Source: a virus. From it: a DNA stretch of 64,000 nucleotides. Below, one piece after another: positions 1 to 8,308 of the stretch (its first letter is position 1; each line of letters opens with the position of its first letter). Under the pieces are notes generated by a model. That model was given only the letters and a program-made list of their open reading frames with translations, ran no database searches and was not told the origin of the DNA. The stretch is from positions 1 to 64,000 of IMG/VR virus record IMGVR_UViG_3300034107_000273, one strand, 5' to 3'. Made by a program: the position numbers and the translations under genes.

Positions 1-200
1 CAAGCTCATCAGTTGATTTTCCAGTAGGATCACAAATTACAGTTCTACAAACTGGAGCAGGTCAAACAACAATTACTGCTGGATTAGGCGTTACTATAAA
101 TGGAACACCTGGATTAAAGTTACGTGCCCAGTGGTCATCAGTAACATTAATTAAGCGTCTTACAGATACATGGGTTGTAGTCGGAGACTTAACAGCATAG
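1..200 (+). CDS. C-terminal end of a tail fibre or receptor-binding structural protein (partial)
   Basis: The reading frame that ends at the TAG at 198-200 is open back to the window edge, giving about 65 residues without a start. The composition is that of beta-rich virion proteins: many Thr, Val and Gly, with SQITVLQTGAGQTTI near the start and a C-terminus of alternating hydrophobic strands ending in TWVVVGDLTA. This short strand-rich ending is common in phage tail fibre and tail spike C-terminal domains. A strong terminator follows at 243-273, so this is the last gene of the preceding transcription unit. Function is inferred from composition and context only. Confidence 0.6.
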   Translation, partial: SSSVDFPVGSQITVLQTGAGQTTITAGLGVTINGTPGLKLRAQWSSVTLIKRLTDTWVVVGDLTA

Positions 201-242
201 TACTTATAAAATAATAGAGTGCTAACTCTATACTAAAGATTT

Positions 243-273
243 ACACGCTCTTTATGAGCGTGTTTTTCTTTTT
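243..273 (+). terminator. Intrinsic terminator after the partial tail gene
   Basis: Perfect 8-bp stem ACACGCTC/GAGCGTGT (243-250 with 256-263), 5-base loop, followed by a T-rich tail TTTTCTTTTT. It separates the tail gene from the ribonucleotide reductase unit. Confidence 0.9.
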
Positions 274-279
274 AAAGTA

Positions 280-288
280 TGTTATACT
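280..288 (+). promoter_or_regulatory. Extended -10 promoter for the ribonucleotide reductase gene
   Basis: TGT followed by TATACT at 283-288, just after the terminator. Start would fall near 295, giving a leader of about 54 bases that holds a small hairpin (TACTTC/GAAGTA) and a GAAAGG ribosome-binding site. No B12-riboswitch-sized leader is present. Confidence 0.6.
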
Positions 289-348
289 TAGGTACTACTT
301 CAGAAAACATGAAGTACTCATCTAATTTTACTTTGAAAGGTATATAAA

Positions 349-2382
349 ATGTCAGAAAGCGTATTTTCTTTTCGTCTATCAGAAGAATTTGTAAATAAAT
401 ATCAATTAACTCCAGCACCATTTGGATTCTCAGATGCAGGATCTAACTCGTTAGGAGAAATAACATTTATTCGTACATATTCTCGTGTTAAGGAAGATGG
501 GACTAAAGAACGCTGGCATGAAGTTTGCCGTCGTGTAATTGAGGGTATGTATTCAGTTCAAAAGAATCATGCTAAAGATAACCGTCTACCATGGAATGAT
601 AATAAAGCACAGAAGTCTGCACAAGAAGCTTTTCAAAGAATGTTTGAATTAAAGTGGACTCCACCAGGTCGTGGTCTTTGGGCATTTGGTACTCCTATGA
701 CTATGGAGAAACGTAACTCTGCCTCCCTTCAAAATTGTGCAATGGTTTCAACTAGAGACCTTGATCGCAATGATCCTGGTGCATTATTTGCTTGGGTAAT
801 GGATGCTTTAATGTTAGGCATTGGAGTTGGATTTGATACTCTTGGACAAGACAAGAAGATGGCAATTTATGCTCCAACTGAACCAGCATCAACTTATGAT
901 ATTCCTGATACCCGTGAAGGATGGGTAGAATCAGTTCGTCTTTTAATTAACTCATTCCTTCGTCAAAATCAACCAATTCAATTATTTAACTATGACCTTA
1001 TACGTCCTCTAGGAGCACCTATTAAGGGCTTTGGAGGGGTAGCCAGCGGTCCAGCACCACTTATTGATCTCCATACACGTATTCGTAATGTAATTGGTTC
1101 TAGAGCTGGAGAATTTCTAGATAGTCGTGCAATTGTTGATACCGTAAACTTAATTGGTACATGTGTTGTTTCTGGAAATGTTCGTCGTTCTGCAACTCTT
1201 GCTCTTGGAACTCCAGAAGATGATGGATTTATTAATCTTAAGAATCCAGAAGTATTTCCAGAAAGAAACTCATATGATCCAGAAAAGCCAGGCTGGGCAT
1301 GGATGTCAAATAATTCCATTGCTGCTGAAATTGGAACAAAATATGAAGACTATGTAGATTTAATTGCAGATAATGGAGAGCCAGGATTTATTTGGCTTGG
1401 AGTTGCAAGAGATTATGGTCGCCTTGCAGATGCACCAGACTATAAGGATTCCCGTATTATGGGATTCAATCCTTGTGCGGAGCAGCCATTAGAGTCATAC
1501 GAATTATGTACACTTGTAGAAGTGCATTTAAATCGTCATGAATCTAAGGAGGACTTCCTCAAGACATTGAAGTTTGCATATCTTTATGGAAAGACTGTAA
1601 CTCTTATGCCAACACATTGGCCAATAACAAACGGTATTATGCAACGTAATCGTCGTATTGGTACATCTTTAACAGGTATTGCTGCATTTGCTGACCAATA
1701 TGGTTTGCCAACAACACGTGAATGGATGGATGATGGTTATAACACAATTCGTAAATATGATCATCAGTATTCAGAATGGCTATGTGTTCGTGAGTCAGTT
1801 CGTGTAACTACCGTCAAGCCATCAGGTTCAGTATCACTACTTTCTGGTGCAACTCCTGGAGTTCACTGGGGTCCTGGAGGAGAATTTTATTTGCGTGCTA
1901 TTCGTTTTGGTGATCAAGACCCAATGCTTCATCTTTTCAAAGCTGCGGGGTATAAGATTGAAAAAGACCTTGTATCAGCAAATACATCAGTAGTATATTT
2001 CCCTGTAGCATCTGGACATAAGCGTGCTGAAAAGCAGGTTAGCCTATTTGAAAAGATTGGTTTGGCAGCAACTGCTCAGAAGTACTGGTCAGACAATGGT
2101 GTTTCTGTAACATTATCTTTTGATAAGGAAACAGAAAAGCAGTTTGTTGCTCCAGCACTTAATATGTATGAAGGTCAACTGAAGGCGGTTTCATTCCTTC
2201 CAATGGGAAATAAAACTTATCCACAGCAACCATATACAGAAATCTCACGAGAAGAATACAACTCATACGTAGGAACAATTGGAAAGATTGATTGGTCTGC
2301 TATTTATGATGGTGTAGAGAATCTTGAGGCTGAAGGCGAGAGCTACTGTTCCACAGACGCATGTGAGATCAAGTTATACTAA
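349..2382 (+). CDS. nrdJ: Adenosylcobalamin-dependent (class II) ribonucleoside-triphosphate reductase, monomeric type
   Basis: Reduces ribonucleotides to deoxyribonucleotides for phage DNA synthesis, using B12 to make a thiyl radical. The 677-residue protein lines up throughout with the monomeric Lactobacillus-type enzyme. Visible landmarks are the N-terminal redox cysteine in SLQNC (C130), the thiyl cysteine in NPCAEQ (C376), its partner C387 in ELC eleven residues later (same spacing as the reference enzyme), the VKPSG loop, and the C-terminal pair C667/C672 in CSTDACEIK. The family NPCGE motif reads NPCAE here. Start ATG follows GAAAGG. It lies alone between a terminator and the head genes. 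It lets the phage make dNTPs with or without oxygen if the host supplies cobalamin. Confidence 0.95.
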   Translation: MSESVFSFRLSEEFVNKYQLTPAPFGFSDAGSNSLGEITFIRTYSRVKEDGTKERWHEVCRRVIEGMYSVQKNHAKDNRLPWNDNKAQKSAQEAFQRMFELKWTPPGRGLWAFGTPMTMEKRNSASLQNCAMVSTRDLDRNDPGALFAWVMDALMLGIGVGFDTLGQDKKMAIYAPTEPASTYDIPDTREGWVESVRLLINSFLRQNQPIQLFNYDLIRPLGAPIKGFGGVASGPAPLIDLHTRIRNVIGSRAGEFLDSRAIVDTVNLIGTCVVSGNVRRSATLALGTPEDDGFINLKNPEVFPERNSYDPEKPGWAWMSNNSIAAEIGTKYEDYVDLIADNGEPGFIWLGVARDYGRLADAPDYKDSRIMGFNPCAEQPLESYELCTLVEVHLNRHESKEDFLKTLKFAYLYGKTVTLMPTHWPITNGIMQRNRRIGTSLTGIAAFADQYGLPTTREWMDDGYNTIRKYDHQYSEWLCVRESVRVTTVKPSGSVSLLSGATPGVHWGPGGEFYLRAIRFGDQDPMLHLFKAAGYKIEKDLVSANTSVVYFPVASGHKRAEKQVSLFEKIGLAATAQKYWSDNGVSVTLSFDKETEKQFVAPALNMYEGQLKAVSFLPMGNKTYPQQPYTEISREEYNSYVGTIGKIDWSAIYDGVENLEAEGESYCSTDACEIKLY

Positions 2383-2413
2383 TGGTTACAACTGGTTCAC
2401 TTTAACATGATTA

Positions 2414-2422
2414 TGGTATACT
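2414..2422 (+). promoter_or_regulatory. Extended -10 promoter, leaderless configuration
   Basis: TGG followed by TATACT at 2417-2422. The ATG at 2430 lies 7 bases after the -10 with no Shine-Dalgarno, so transcription would start at or next to the start codon. Confidence 0.6.
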
Positions 2423-2429
2423 TATGGTT

Positions 2430-2840
2430 ATGAGTAATACAACTAATCCATTAATTAATCAAAAGACTGGTTTACCAATTGTTGGAAATGTACGCAAAAA
2501 GGTCATTGAAAAGAACTATGACTGGGGCTTGTATGTTTACAAAAAAGCAAATGGTCGCTGGTTTACTGACGGTAATGGTAATGTTTTAAATATTGAGTCT
2601 ATGCGTAATGATATCTCTAAGATGACTGAGCTAAAGAATGCAGCAAAGCACTATGGCGATGCAGGAGATGGAGAAGTAATATTTGTTCCTGGGCTAACAC
2701 GTATTTCAGAAGAAGAACATTCAGAACAACTTGATCGTATGGTCAGTGGTTTGATACCTTCTAAAAATGACTTAGGTGCTTGGAAAGCTGCAAAAGATAC
2801 ACTTGAGACACATGGAAGAGAAGCGTACGAAAATGGCTAA
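2430..2840 (+). CDS. Conserved-type hypothetical protein upstream of portal
   Basis: 136 residues, no domain recognised. It is charged and soluble, with no signal peptide or membrane segment. The start was placed at ATG 2430 because the -10 element ends at 2422, so the alternative in-frame ATG at 2424 would lie before the likely transcription start. It overlaps the portal start by 8 bases and so begins the head operon. Position suggests a morphogenesis-related role, but nothing in the sequence shows one. Confidence 0.75.
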   Translation: MSNTTNPLINQKTGLPIVGNVRKKVIEKNYDWGLYVYKKANGRWFTDGNGNVLNIESMRNDISKMTELKNAAKHYGDAGDGEVIFVPGLTRISEEEHSEQLDRMVSGLIPSKNDLGAWKAAKDTLETHGREAYENG

Positions 2841-4437
2841 TGAAGAATATCAGTATATTTCTGCAAGTTTAAATACACAAGAAGAAACGGTAAACTCTTT
2901 TAAAGAGCAAGACCCGTTTAATAAATCTTGGGACATGCTTAAAGACTTTTCTGGATTAGAACAAAACTTTCGTCGTAGAACAGCAAGAAACCTTAACAAG
3001 TTTGCAGATGTAAACAATGCAGCATATCTAGATTCTGCAAATGTTACACCATCAGGTGTGGATGCTTCATCAAAGCAGATCAATCCTGGAACGGTATACA
3101 GAAATGGTTATGGACTATTTGATGTAATTACTCCTCCATATAATCTATATGAACTTGCAAATTTTTATGATACATCTTTTGCTAACCACGCTGCTATTGA
3201 TGCAAAGGTTGCAAATATTGTTGGTCTTGGATATTCATTTGAAGCAACAGACCGCACCATGCTTTCTTTTGAGGGTAAGGAACAAAGCGCTATAGATAAA
3301 GCACGGAAGCGTATGGAAAGAATGAAGCTTGAAATGCGTGACTGGCTAGAAAACCTTAATGATGATGATTCATTTACAAAGACAATGGAAAAGGTTTACA
3401 CAGACGTTGAGTCTACTGGAAATGGATACCTTGAAATAGGTCGTACAGTAAATGGAGACATTGGATATGTTGGTCATATACCATCAACTACAATTCGTGT
3501 TCGCCGTTTGCGTGATGGATATATGCAGATCATTTCACAAAAGATTGTTTACTTTAGAAACTTTGGTGCAACCAATCCTAATCCAGTCACAGAAGATCCA
3601 CGTCCAAATGAGATTATTCATATCAAGGAGTATTCTCCACTAAACACTTTCTATGGAATTCCTGATATTATTGCAGCACTTCCTTCACTTATTGGTGATC
3701 AACTTGCATCACAATATAACATTGACTACTTTGAGAATAAGGCTGTTCCAAGATATGTCGTAACCTTAAAGGGCGCAAAGCTTTCTGGAGAAGCAGAGGA
3801 CAAGATGTTCCGCTTCTTGCAGACAGGCCTTAAGGCACAGTCTCATAGAACCCTTTATATTCCTCTTCCTGGAGATACTGACCAGAACAAGGTTGAGTTC
3901 AAAATGGAGCCAATTGAAAACGGAATACAAGATGGCTCATTCAAGGAATACCGCAAGCAAAATCGTGATGATATTCTTGTTGCTCATCAGGTGCCAATTT
4001 CAAAACTTGGCGGTACTGATTCAGCAGCAATCGCAGCATCAATTGCACAAGATAGAACATTTAAGGAACAGGTTTCACGTCCTGCACAAGGGCACTTAAA
4101 TAAAGTTATCAACAAGATCATTAAAGAAAAAACAGACATACTTGAGTTAAAGTTTAACGAACTTACACTTACAGATGAAATTACTCAATCACAAATTCTT
4201 GAGCGATATGTAAAGACTCAAGTTATGATGCCTAATGAGGCTCGTGAAGCAATTGGTCTTCCACAGCATCCAGGCGGAGATACTCCATTTGAAATGTCTC
4301 CAAGACAAGCAACAGATTCTAGAGCGAATGCATCTGGCAACAGAGCAAGAGATACTGAACGAAACAATAGCCAATCTGATGGACCTGCAACCACAACTGG
4401 ACGTAATCCACAGGGTGAAGGTAGAGCGTCTCAATAG
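2833..4437 (+). CDS. Phage portal protein
   Basis: Forms the dodecameric ring at the capsid vertex through which DNA is packaged and ejected. 534 residues, within the usual range for HK97/SPP1-type portals. Typical blocks are the AAIDAKVANIVGLGY region, GNGYLEIGR, the strand-rich PSTTIRVRRL section, EIIHIKEYSPLNTFYGIPDI, and the long helical part with NIDYFENKAVPRYVV and LVAHQVPISKLGG. The C-terminus is low-complexity and polar (Asn, Arg, Gln, Ser). ATG 2833 overlaps the previous gene by 8 bases; an in-frame ATG at 2812 is possible. The terminase genes are about 45 kb away in this window rather than adjacent. Confidence 0.93.
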   Translation: MANEEYQYISASLNTQEETVNSFKEQDPFNKSWDMLKDFSGLEQNFRRRTARNLNKFADVNNAAYLDSANVTPSGVDASSKQINPGTVYRNGYGLFDVITPPYNLYELANFYDTSFANHAAIDAKVANIVGLGYSFEATDRTMLSFEGKEQSAIDKARKRMERMKLEMRDWLENLNDDDSFTKTMEKVYTDVESTGNGYLEIGRTVNGDIGYVGHIPSTTIRVRRLRDGYMQIISQKIVYFRNFGATNPNPVTEDPRPNEIIHIKEYSPLNTFYGIPDIIAALPSLIGDQLASQYNIDYFENKAVPRYVVTLKGAKLSGEAEDKMFRFLQTGLKAQSHRTLYIPLPGDTDQNKVEFKMEPIENGIQDGSFKEYRKQNRDDILVAHQVPISKLGGTDSAAIAASIAQDRTFKEQVSRPAQGHLNKVINKIIKEKTDILELKFNELTLTDEITQSQILERYVKTQVMMPNEAREAIGLPQHPGGDTPFEMSPRQATDSRANASGNRARDTERNNSQSDGPATTTGRNPQGEGRASQ

Positions 4438-4459
4438 TTGAGAAATAGTTTAAAAGGTT

Positions 4460-4468
4460 TGGTATAAT
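4460..4468 (+). promoter_or_regulatory. Extended -10 promoter, leaderless configuration
   Basis: TGG followed by TATAAT at 4463-4468. The next ATG (4478) is 9 bases downstream and there is no Shine-Dalgarno between them. Confidence 0.65.
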
Positions 4469-4477
4469 AGAATCGTC

Positions 4478-5770
4478 ATGAATATAAATAAAGCACATTG
4501 GTCAACAGACGGCGATAATGTACGTCTGTCAATGCCACTTACAAAGGTAGATAAAGAGAAGCGTATTGTCTCTGGCTTTGCTTCTTTGGACAACCTTGAT
4601 AAGCAAGATGACATTGTAACTACTGAAGCTTCTATGGAGGCTTTTGCTAAGTTCCGTGGCAACATCAGAGAAATGCACCAGCCATCAGCAGTAGGCAAGA
4701 TGGTTTCATTTAAAGAAGAAAAATATTTTGATCCAGAATCAAAGAAATTTTATAAGGGTGTTTTTGTATCAGCGTATATCTCAAAGGGCGCACAAGATGC
4801 ATGGGAGAAGGTTCTTGATGGAACCTACACTGGTTTTTCTATTGGGGGACGAATGAATAAGTGGGACGATGCATATGATGAAAAATCAGATAAAACAATT
4901 AGAGTTATTAAAGAATATGATTTGATTGAGTTGAGTCTTGTAGATTCCCCAGCAAATCAATTTGCAAATATTGTATCCGTTGAAAAGGTTAACGGAGTAG
5001 ACACACTAACAGGATCATCAGCTAACTTAGTTGTTGAAAATGTATTTTATGACTCAGAGTCTGGCTTAGTAACTTTGTCAGCAAATGAATCAGAGATAAG
5101 TCCAGTCACTGGCGAAGAAATGAAAAACATTGGTTTTGTTGAAAAAAATGATTCAGAAAAAACAGAAATGATAAAGTTCTTAGTTGATAGTGCAAAAGGC
5201 ATTAGAACAATTAAGATAGCAAAGGAGGATAATCCTATGACAGAAAATACAGAAGTAGTTGCAGAAGCAACTCCAGAAGTTAATGAAGTTGAGGTTGCTC
5301 CAGAGGCTCCTGCAGAGGCGATTGCAAAGTCACTAGAAGTTACAGAAGAAGTTGTAACAGAAAAGTCAGATGCAGTTGTTGAAGAGGGTAGTGCTCCTTC
5401 TATTGAAGAAGTAACAGAGAAGGCTGACGAAGCAATAGTTGAGGTTGCAACAGCAACAGCAGAAGTTGCTAAGGCAGTTTCTGAAATTCAGAACTCTGTA
5501 ACTAATGCCTTGAGCGATCTTGCAGCAACAGTAAAGGCTATGCAAGCTAATGTTGATGCAATCACAAAATCTCTTGAATCCGTAACAGAGGAAGTTAAGG
5601 AAGTTAAGGGAAGCTTTAATGAATTTGGAAAGACCGTAGATGCCGTAGTTGCAGATACCGCTTTCCGCAAGTCTGGCGATCTCGGCGAGATTGTACAGGA
5701 ATCACCTAAAGTGATTCAGAAATCCCTATGGGGCGGACGTTTCCTCACAAATTCCGACCTATTTAACTAA
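4478..5770 (+). CDS. Prohead protease fused to an acidic coiled-coil (scaffold-like) C-terminal region
   Basis: The first ~170 residues match HK97-type (U35/S78-like) prohead proteases: VSGFASLDNLDKQDDIV, the catalytic His in REMHQP (H67), the nucleophile Ser in TGFSIGGRM (S121), and ELSLVDSPANQ. These enzymes trim the scaffold and capsid proteins during head maturation. Residues ~250-400 are rich in Glu, Ala, Val and Thr and look like a long coiled coil, as in capsid scaffolds. The last ~25 residues, ending near LWGGRFLTNSDLFN, are less acidic and could contact the capsid. The gene has a leaderless-type promoter and an internal start (separate entry). It precedes the major capsid gene by 26 bases. 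Confidence 0.9.
   Translation: MNINKAHWSTDGDNVRLSMPLTKVDKEKRIVSGFASLDNLDKQDDIVTTEASMEAFAKFRGNIREMHQPSAVGKMVSFKEEKYFDPESKKFYKGVFVSAYISKGAQDAWEKVLDGTYTGFSIGGRMNKWDDAYDEKSDKTIRVIKEYDLIELSLVDSPANQFANIVSVEKVNGVDTLTGSSANLVVENVFYDSESGLVTLSANESEISPVTGEEMKNIGFVEKNDSEKTEMIKFLVDSAKGIRTIKIAKEDNPMTENTEVVAEATPEVNEVEVAPEAPAEAIAKSLEVTEEVVTEKSDAVVEEGSAPSIEEVTEKADEAIVEVATATAEVAKAVSEIQNSVTNALSDLAATVKAMQANVDAITKSLESVTEEVKEVKGSFNEFGKTVDAVVADTAFRKSGDLGEIVQESPKVIQKSLWGGRFLTNSDLFN
5237..5770 (+). CDS. Putative nested scaffold protein from an internal start in the protease gene
   Basis: An ATG at 5237 lies in frame inside the protease gene (codon 254), 8 bases after a near-perfect Shine-Dalgarno AAAGGAGG (5221-5228), stronger than that of most genes here. 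Initiation would give a 177-residue acidic protein containing only the coiled-coil region and the C-terminal tail. This is the arrangement of lambda C/Nu3 and similar protease-scaffold pairs, where the short form is the abundant scaffold. The ribosome-binding site falls exactly at the end of the protease part. Expression is inferred, not shown. Confidence 0.6.
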   Translation: MTENTEVVAEATPEVNEVEVAPEAPAEAIAKSLEVTEEVVTEKSDAVVEEGSAPSIEEVTEKADEAIVEVATATAEVAKAVSEIQNSVTNALSDLAATVKAMQANVDAITKSLESVTEEVKEVKGSFNEFGKTVDAVVADTAFRKSGDLGEIVQESPKVIQKSLWGGRFLTNSDLFN

Positions 5771-5796
5771 AACAAAATCACTAGGAGGTGAACAAT

Positions 5797-6924
5797 ATGT
5801 CAGAAACAACAAACACAGAGCTCCAAAAGTCTTTTAATCATCCCACAGGTGATGGCGTTGCCGTATCAGGTGGAATTGGTGGTGCAGTAGCACGAGGACC
5901 TCTTGGAAATCTAACTCCAGCAGAGTCACTTGGTAACATTGCCACAGCGAACTTTGGAGTAACAACAGGCGCAAACGCAGTAAACCCATCAGGTACACCT
6001 GGTGGTATCCTTGCACCAGAACAGGCTCGTCGCTTCATTGATTATGTATGGGATGCAACTGTACTAGCCAAGGATGGTCGTAGAGTTACAATGCGTGCTA
6101 ACACAATGGAACTTGAGAAGGTCAACGTTGGAGAGCGTGTCATTCGTGCAGCAGCACAGGCACAACCTACATTCACAAATGCAGGTGCAACATTCTCTAA
6201 GGTAGAACTTACAACCAAGAAGATTCGTCTTGACTGGGAAGTTTCAACAGAAGCACTTGAAGACAATATTGAAGGCGCAGCACTTGAAGATCATCTAGTT
6301 CGCTTGATGACAAATGCATTCGCAAACGATATTGAAGACCTTGCCATTAATGGTGATGGTTCAACAGGCGACTTCCTTTCAATCATGGACGGTTTCGTAA
6401 ATCGTGTCAAGACTGATGGAGATGCTCACGAGTCAATCGTTACTGTATCAAATAACGCATGGACACCAGAAGTTATGCAGGATATTATCCTAGCAATGCC
6501 ACGCAAGTACCGTGCTATCAAGAACAACCTAAAGTTCTATGCTGGTACAGATGCATTCCAGGGAATCGTTAAGAATAACGGTACACTTGCTGATGCAGTT
6601 GCAGAAGCATTTGCAGGACAGATCGCAGGATCAACACAAGCTAATCGTCAGGCTTACCTAGATGGTGGAGCACAGACATTTGGTGGAGCACGTACAACAC
6701 GTGTTCTTGGTGTTGACGTACAGGAAGTTCCATACTACCCAGCAGGCTATGTAGATCTTACATTCCCTTCAAACCGTGTATGGGGATTCCAGCGTGATAT
6801 CACTGTAAACCGTACTTACCAGCCAAAGAAAGATACAATTGAATACACAGTATTCGTTCGTTTCGGTCTTCAATGGGAAGAGCTTGATGCAGTTGCTTAT
6901 GCAGATGCAGCATCAGAATCATAA
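5797..6924 (+). CDS. Major capsid protein (HK97 fold)
   Basis: 375 residues, with a start at ATG 5797 after a strong AGGAGGTG. Builds the icosahedral shell. Supporting features are the position directly after the protease/scaffold, the length, an N-terminal arm rich in Gly, Ala and Thr, the E-loop-like region with NVGERVIRAAAQAQ, a central helix with DIEDLAINGDG, and a C-terminal P-domain section ending VFVRFGLQWEELDAVAY. Codons are more GC-ending than in neighbouring tail genes, as expected for a highly expressed protein. A hairpin without a U-tract follows the stop. Confidence 0.92.
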   Translation: MSETTNTELQKSFNHPTGDGVAVSGGIGGAVARGPLGNLTPAESLGNIATANFGVTTGANAVNPSGTPGGILAPEQARRFIDYVWDATVLAKDGRRVTMRANTMELEKVNVGERVIRAAAQAQPTFTNAGATFSKVELTTKKIRLDWEVSTEALEDNIEGAALEDHLVRLMTNAFANDIEDLAINGDGSTGDFLSIMDGFVNRVKTDGDAHESIVTVSNNAWTPEVMQDIILAMPRKYRAIKNNLKFYAGTDAFQGIVKNNGTLADAVAEAFAGQIAGSTQANRQAYLDGGAQTFGGARTTRVLGVDVQEVPYYPAGYVDLTFPSNRVWGFQRDITVNRTYQPKKDTIEYTVFVRFGLQWEELDAVAYADAASES

Positions 6925-6937
6925 TATTTGATTCCAA

Positions 6938-6972
6938 GACAAGGAGGGTAGAGAAATCTGCCCTCCTTTGTC
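6938..6972 (+). terminator. Hairpin after the capsid gene (attenuator or mRNA-stabilising stem)
   Basis: GACAAGGAGGG (6938-6948) pairs with CCCTCCTTTGTC (6961-6972) with one bulged T and a loop of about 12 bases. No T-run follows, so full intrinsic termination is uncertain; partial termination or 3-prime protection of the abundant capsid mRNA is as likely. Confidence 0.55.
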
Positions 6973-6978
6973 ATATTC

Positions 6979-6987
6979 TGATATAAT
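6979..6987 (+). promoter_or_regulatory. Extended -10 promoter for the head-tail connector genes
   Basis: TGA followed by TATAAT at 6982-6987, directly after the capsid hairpin. The next gene starts at ATG 7004 with GGAGG at 994-998 of that thousand, giving a short leader. The promoter argues against the upstream TTG at 6968 as the start. Confidence 0.65.
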
Positions 6988-7003
6988 AGCAGTGGAGGAT
7001 ACA

Positions 7004-7342
7004 ATGTCATTAATTGAAGATTTAAAAAGTAAAACCGTGTTTGAGTTAAAGTCATATGCGAAGAAAAATAACATTGACCTATTTGGGGTAAGTACAAAAA
7101 ATGATATTTTAGAAGTAATCTTTAGCTTTGTTCCTAAAGAGTCATCAAAGATAGTAGTTAGCAAGCCAGAGTCAACAGAAAAGGTAGCAATCTATTCAGT
7201 TCGTAACCTTAGCTGGAATGGTGTTGGTGAACTAACCAGGGGGTACAACATAGTCACTAAGGAGGATGCTGATAAATGGATAACAAACAAGTCTGTACGC
7301 ACAGCTTCTCCAGAAGAAGTGAAGAGAGCATACGGTAAGTAA
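7004..7342 (+). CDS. Small protein with SAP/Rho-N-like N-terminus, between capsid and connector genes
   Basis: 112 residues. The first ~40 residues (LKSKTVFELKSYAKKNNIDL followed by TKNDILEVIF) resemble the short two-helix SAP/HeH/Rho N-terminal fold that binds nucleic acid or serves as a small structural module. The C-terminal half includes VAIYSVRNLSWNGVGEL and a KEDADKWI section. Genes of this type often follow the capsid gene in actinophages. The start is ATG 7004, chosen for its GGAGG site and because the promoter lies just upstream. The function in the virion is not known. Confidence 0.75.
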   Translation: MSLIEDLKSKTVFELKSYAKKNNIDLFGVSTKNDILEVIFSFVPKESSKIVVSKPESTEKVAIYSVRNLSWNGVGELTRGYNIVTKEDADKWITNKSVRTASPEEVKRAYGK

Positions 7343-7345
7343 ACC

Positions 7346-8308
7346 ATGGAAGCCTTAAGAGTCCCACCATATCCTATTCTTGTTACCTATACCGTTGCAG
7401 AGCCAAACACGGATCATATAGTAGAAATCAAAGATAAAGACAGAAATGATATACTTGCAGAGTACGAAGTAGAGTCCTCTGCAGACTCAAAAATTTCTAT
7501 AGAGATTGCTGGAGATTTAACTAAGTATGATGACAGTTATTATTTAGTTGTTTATCAGGAAACAGTAGACCAAGACTCAATAGTTGTTGAAGATAATTTA
7601 GAAATAAGAAGACCATATGTAAACCCTGCTATGCTAGGAACAACAGCCTCTGAGGTTGCAGAATATGCTAAATATGAAAGAATTGCAAGAGCAATAATTG
7701 ATTCAGTTACAGGTGGATTTTATTATAAGGTTGAGTGGCTTGATCAGACTGGGCAAGGAACAGACTACCTTCCTATCTGGGAAAGAGTTTATAAGATTTT
7801 AAAGGCATATGAAAACTCATTATTAGTTTATGATGCAAGCTTAGCATCTCCTGTTCTTGGTGAATGGGTGTACGAATTAACAAAAGATAAAACTGCTATC
7901 ATGAAAAATACAGAAACTCCAGGAATGATTGGAAATAGATCTGAGCAAAAAAGCTTAACTATTAATACTGCCTCATCAGATTCATTTAATGTTTATGATA
8001 CAGACTATAGCGAAAATGCATATACATTCTCAACTGGAGCAGCTTTCCCAGAAGGATGGGACTATCTATTCTTGCTTGAATCAGGATATAAGGTTATTCC
8101 TCATGACATATATGAAGCAGCATTAATGCTTATTGACGACATTAAGTGTGGCAAAATAGATTATTACAAGAGATATGTAACATCATATAACACTGAACAG
8201 TTCAGAATTCAGTTTGATAAGACAGTTTTAGACGGTACTGGAAATATGCTTGTTGACAAGATTCTTGATAAATATAAGAAGAGTATAACAAGAATTGGTA
8301 TTCTTTAA
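7346..8308 (+). CDS. Putative head-tail connector (adaptor-like) protein
   Basis: 320 residues. The N-terminal ~95 residues are strand-rich with an Ig-like look (YPILVTYTVAEP, YYLVVYQETV). The rest is helical: EVAEYAKYERIARAIIDSVTG, PIWERVYKILKAYEN and VIPHDIYEAALMLIDDI. The helical part and its position after the capsid gene fit adaptor proteins that sit under the portal. It starts 3 bases after the preceding stop and ends in a TAATG junction with the next gene, so it is translationally coupled. The call rests mainly on gene order. Confidence 0.6.
   Translation: MEALRVPPYPILVTYTVAEPNTDHIVEIKDKDRNDILAEYEVESSADSKISIEIAGDLTKYDDSYYLVVYQETVDQDSIVVEDNLEIRRPYVNPAMLGTTASEVAEYAKYERIARAIIDSVTGGFYYKVEWLDQTGQGTDYLPIWERVYKILKAYENSLLVYDASLASPVLGEWVYELTKDKTAIMKNTETPGMIGNRSEQKSLTINTASSDSFNVYDTDYSENAYTFSTGAAFPEGWDYLFLLESGYKVIPHDIYEAALMLIDDIKCGKIDYYKRYVTSYNTEQFRIQFDKTVLDGTGNMLVDKILDKYKKSITRIGIL

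Noticed and set aside
200-348. Cobalamin riboswitch ahead of the B12-dependent reductase
   Set aside because: The leader is only about 54 bases after the promoter, far too short for a cobalamin riboswitch, and the conserved B12-box is not visible.
6968-7003. Upstream TTG start for the gene after the capsid
   Set aside because: The promoter -10 lies downstream of this TTG, and ATG 7004 has a GGAGG site.
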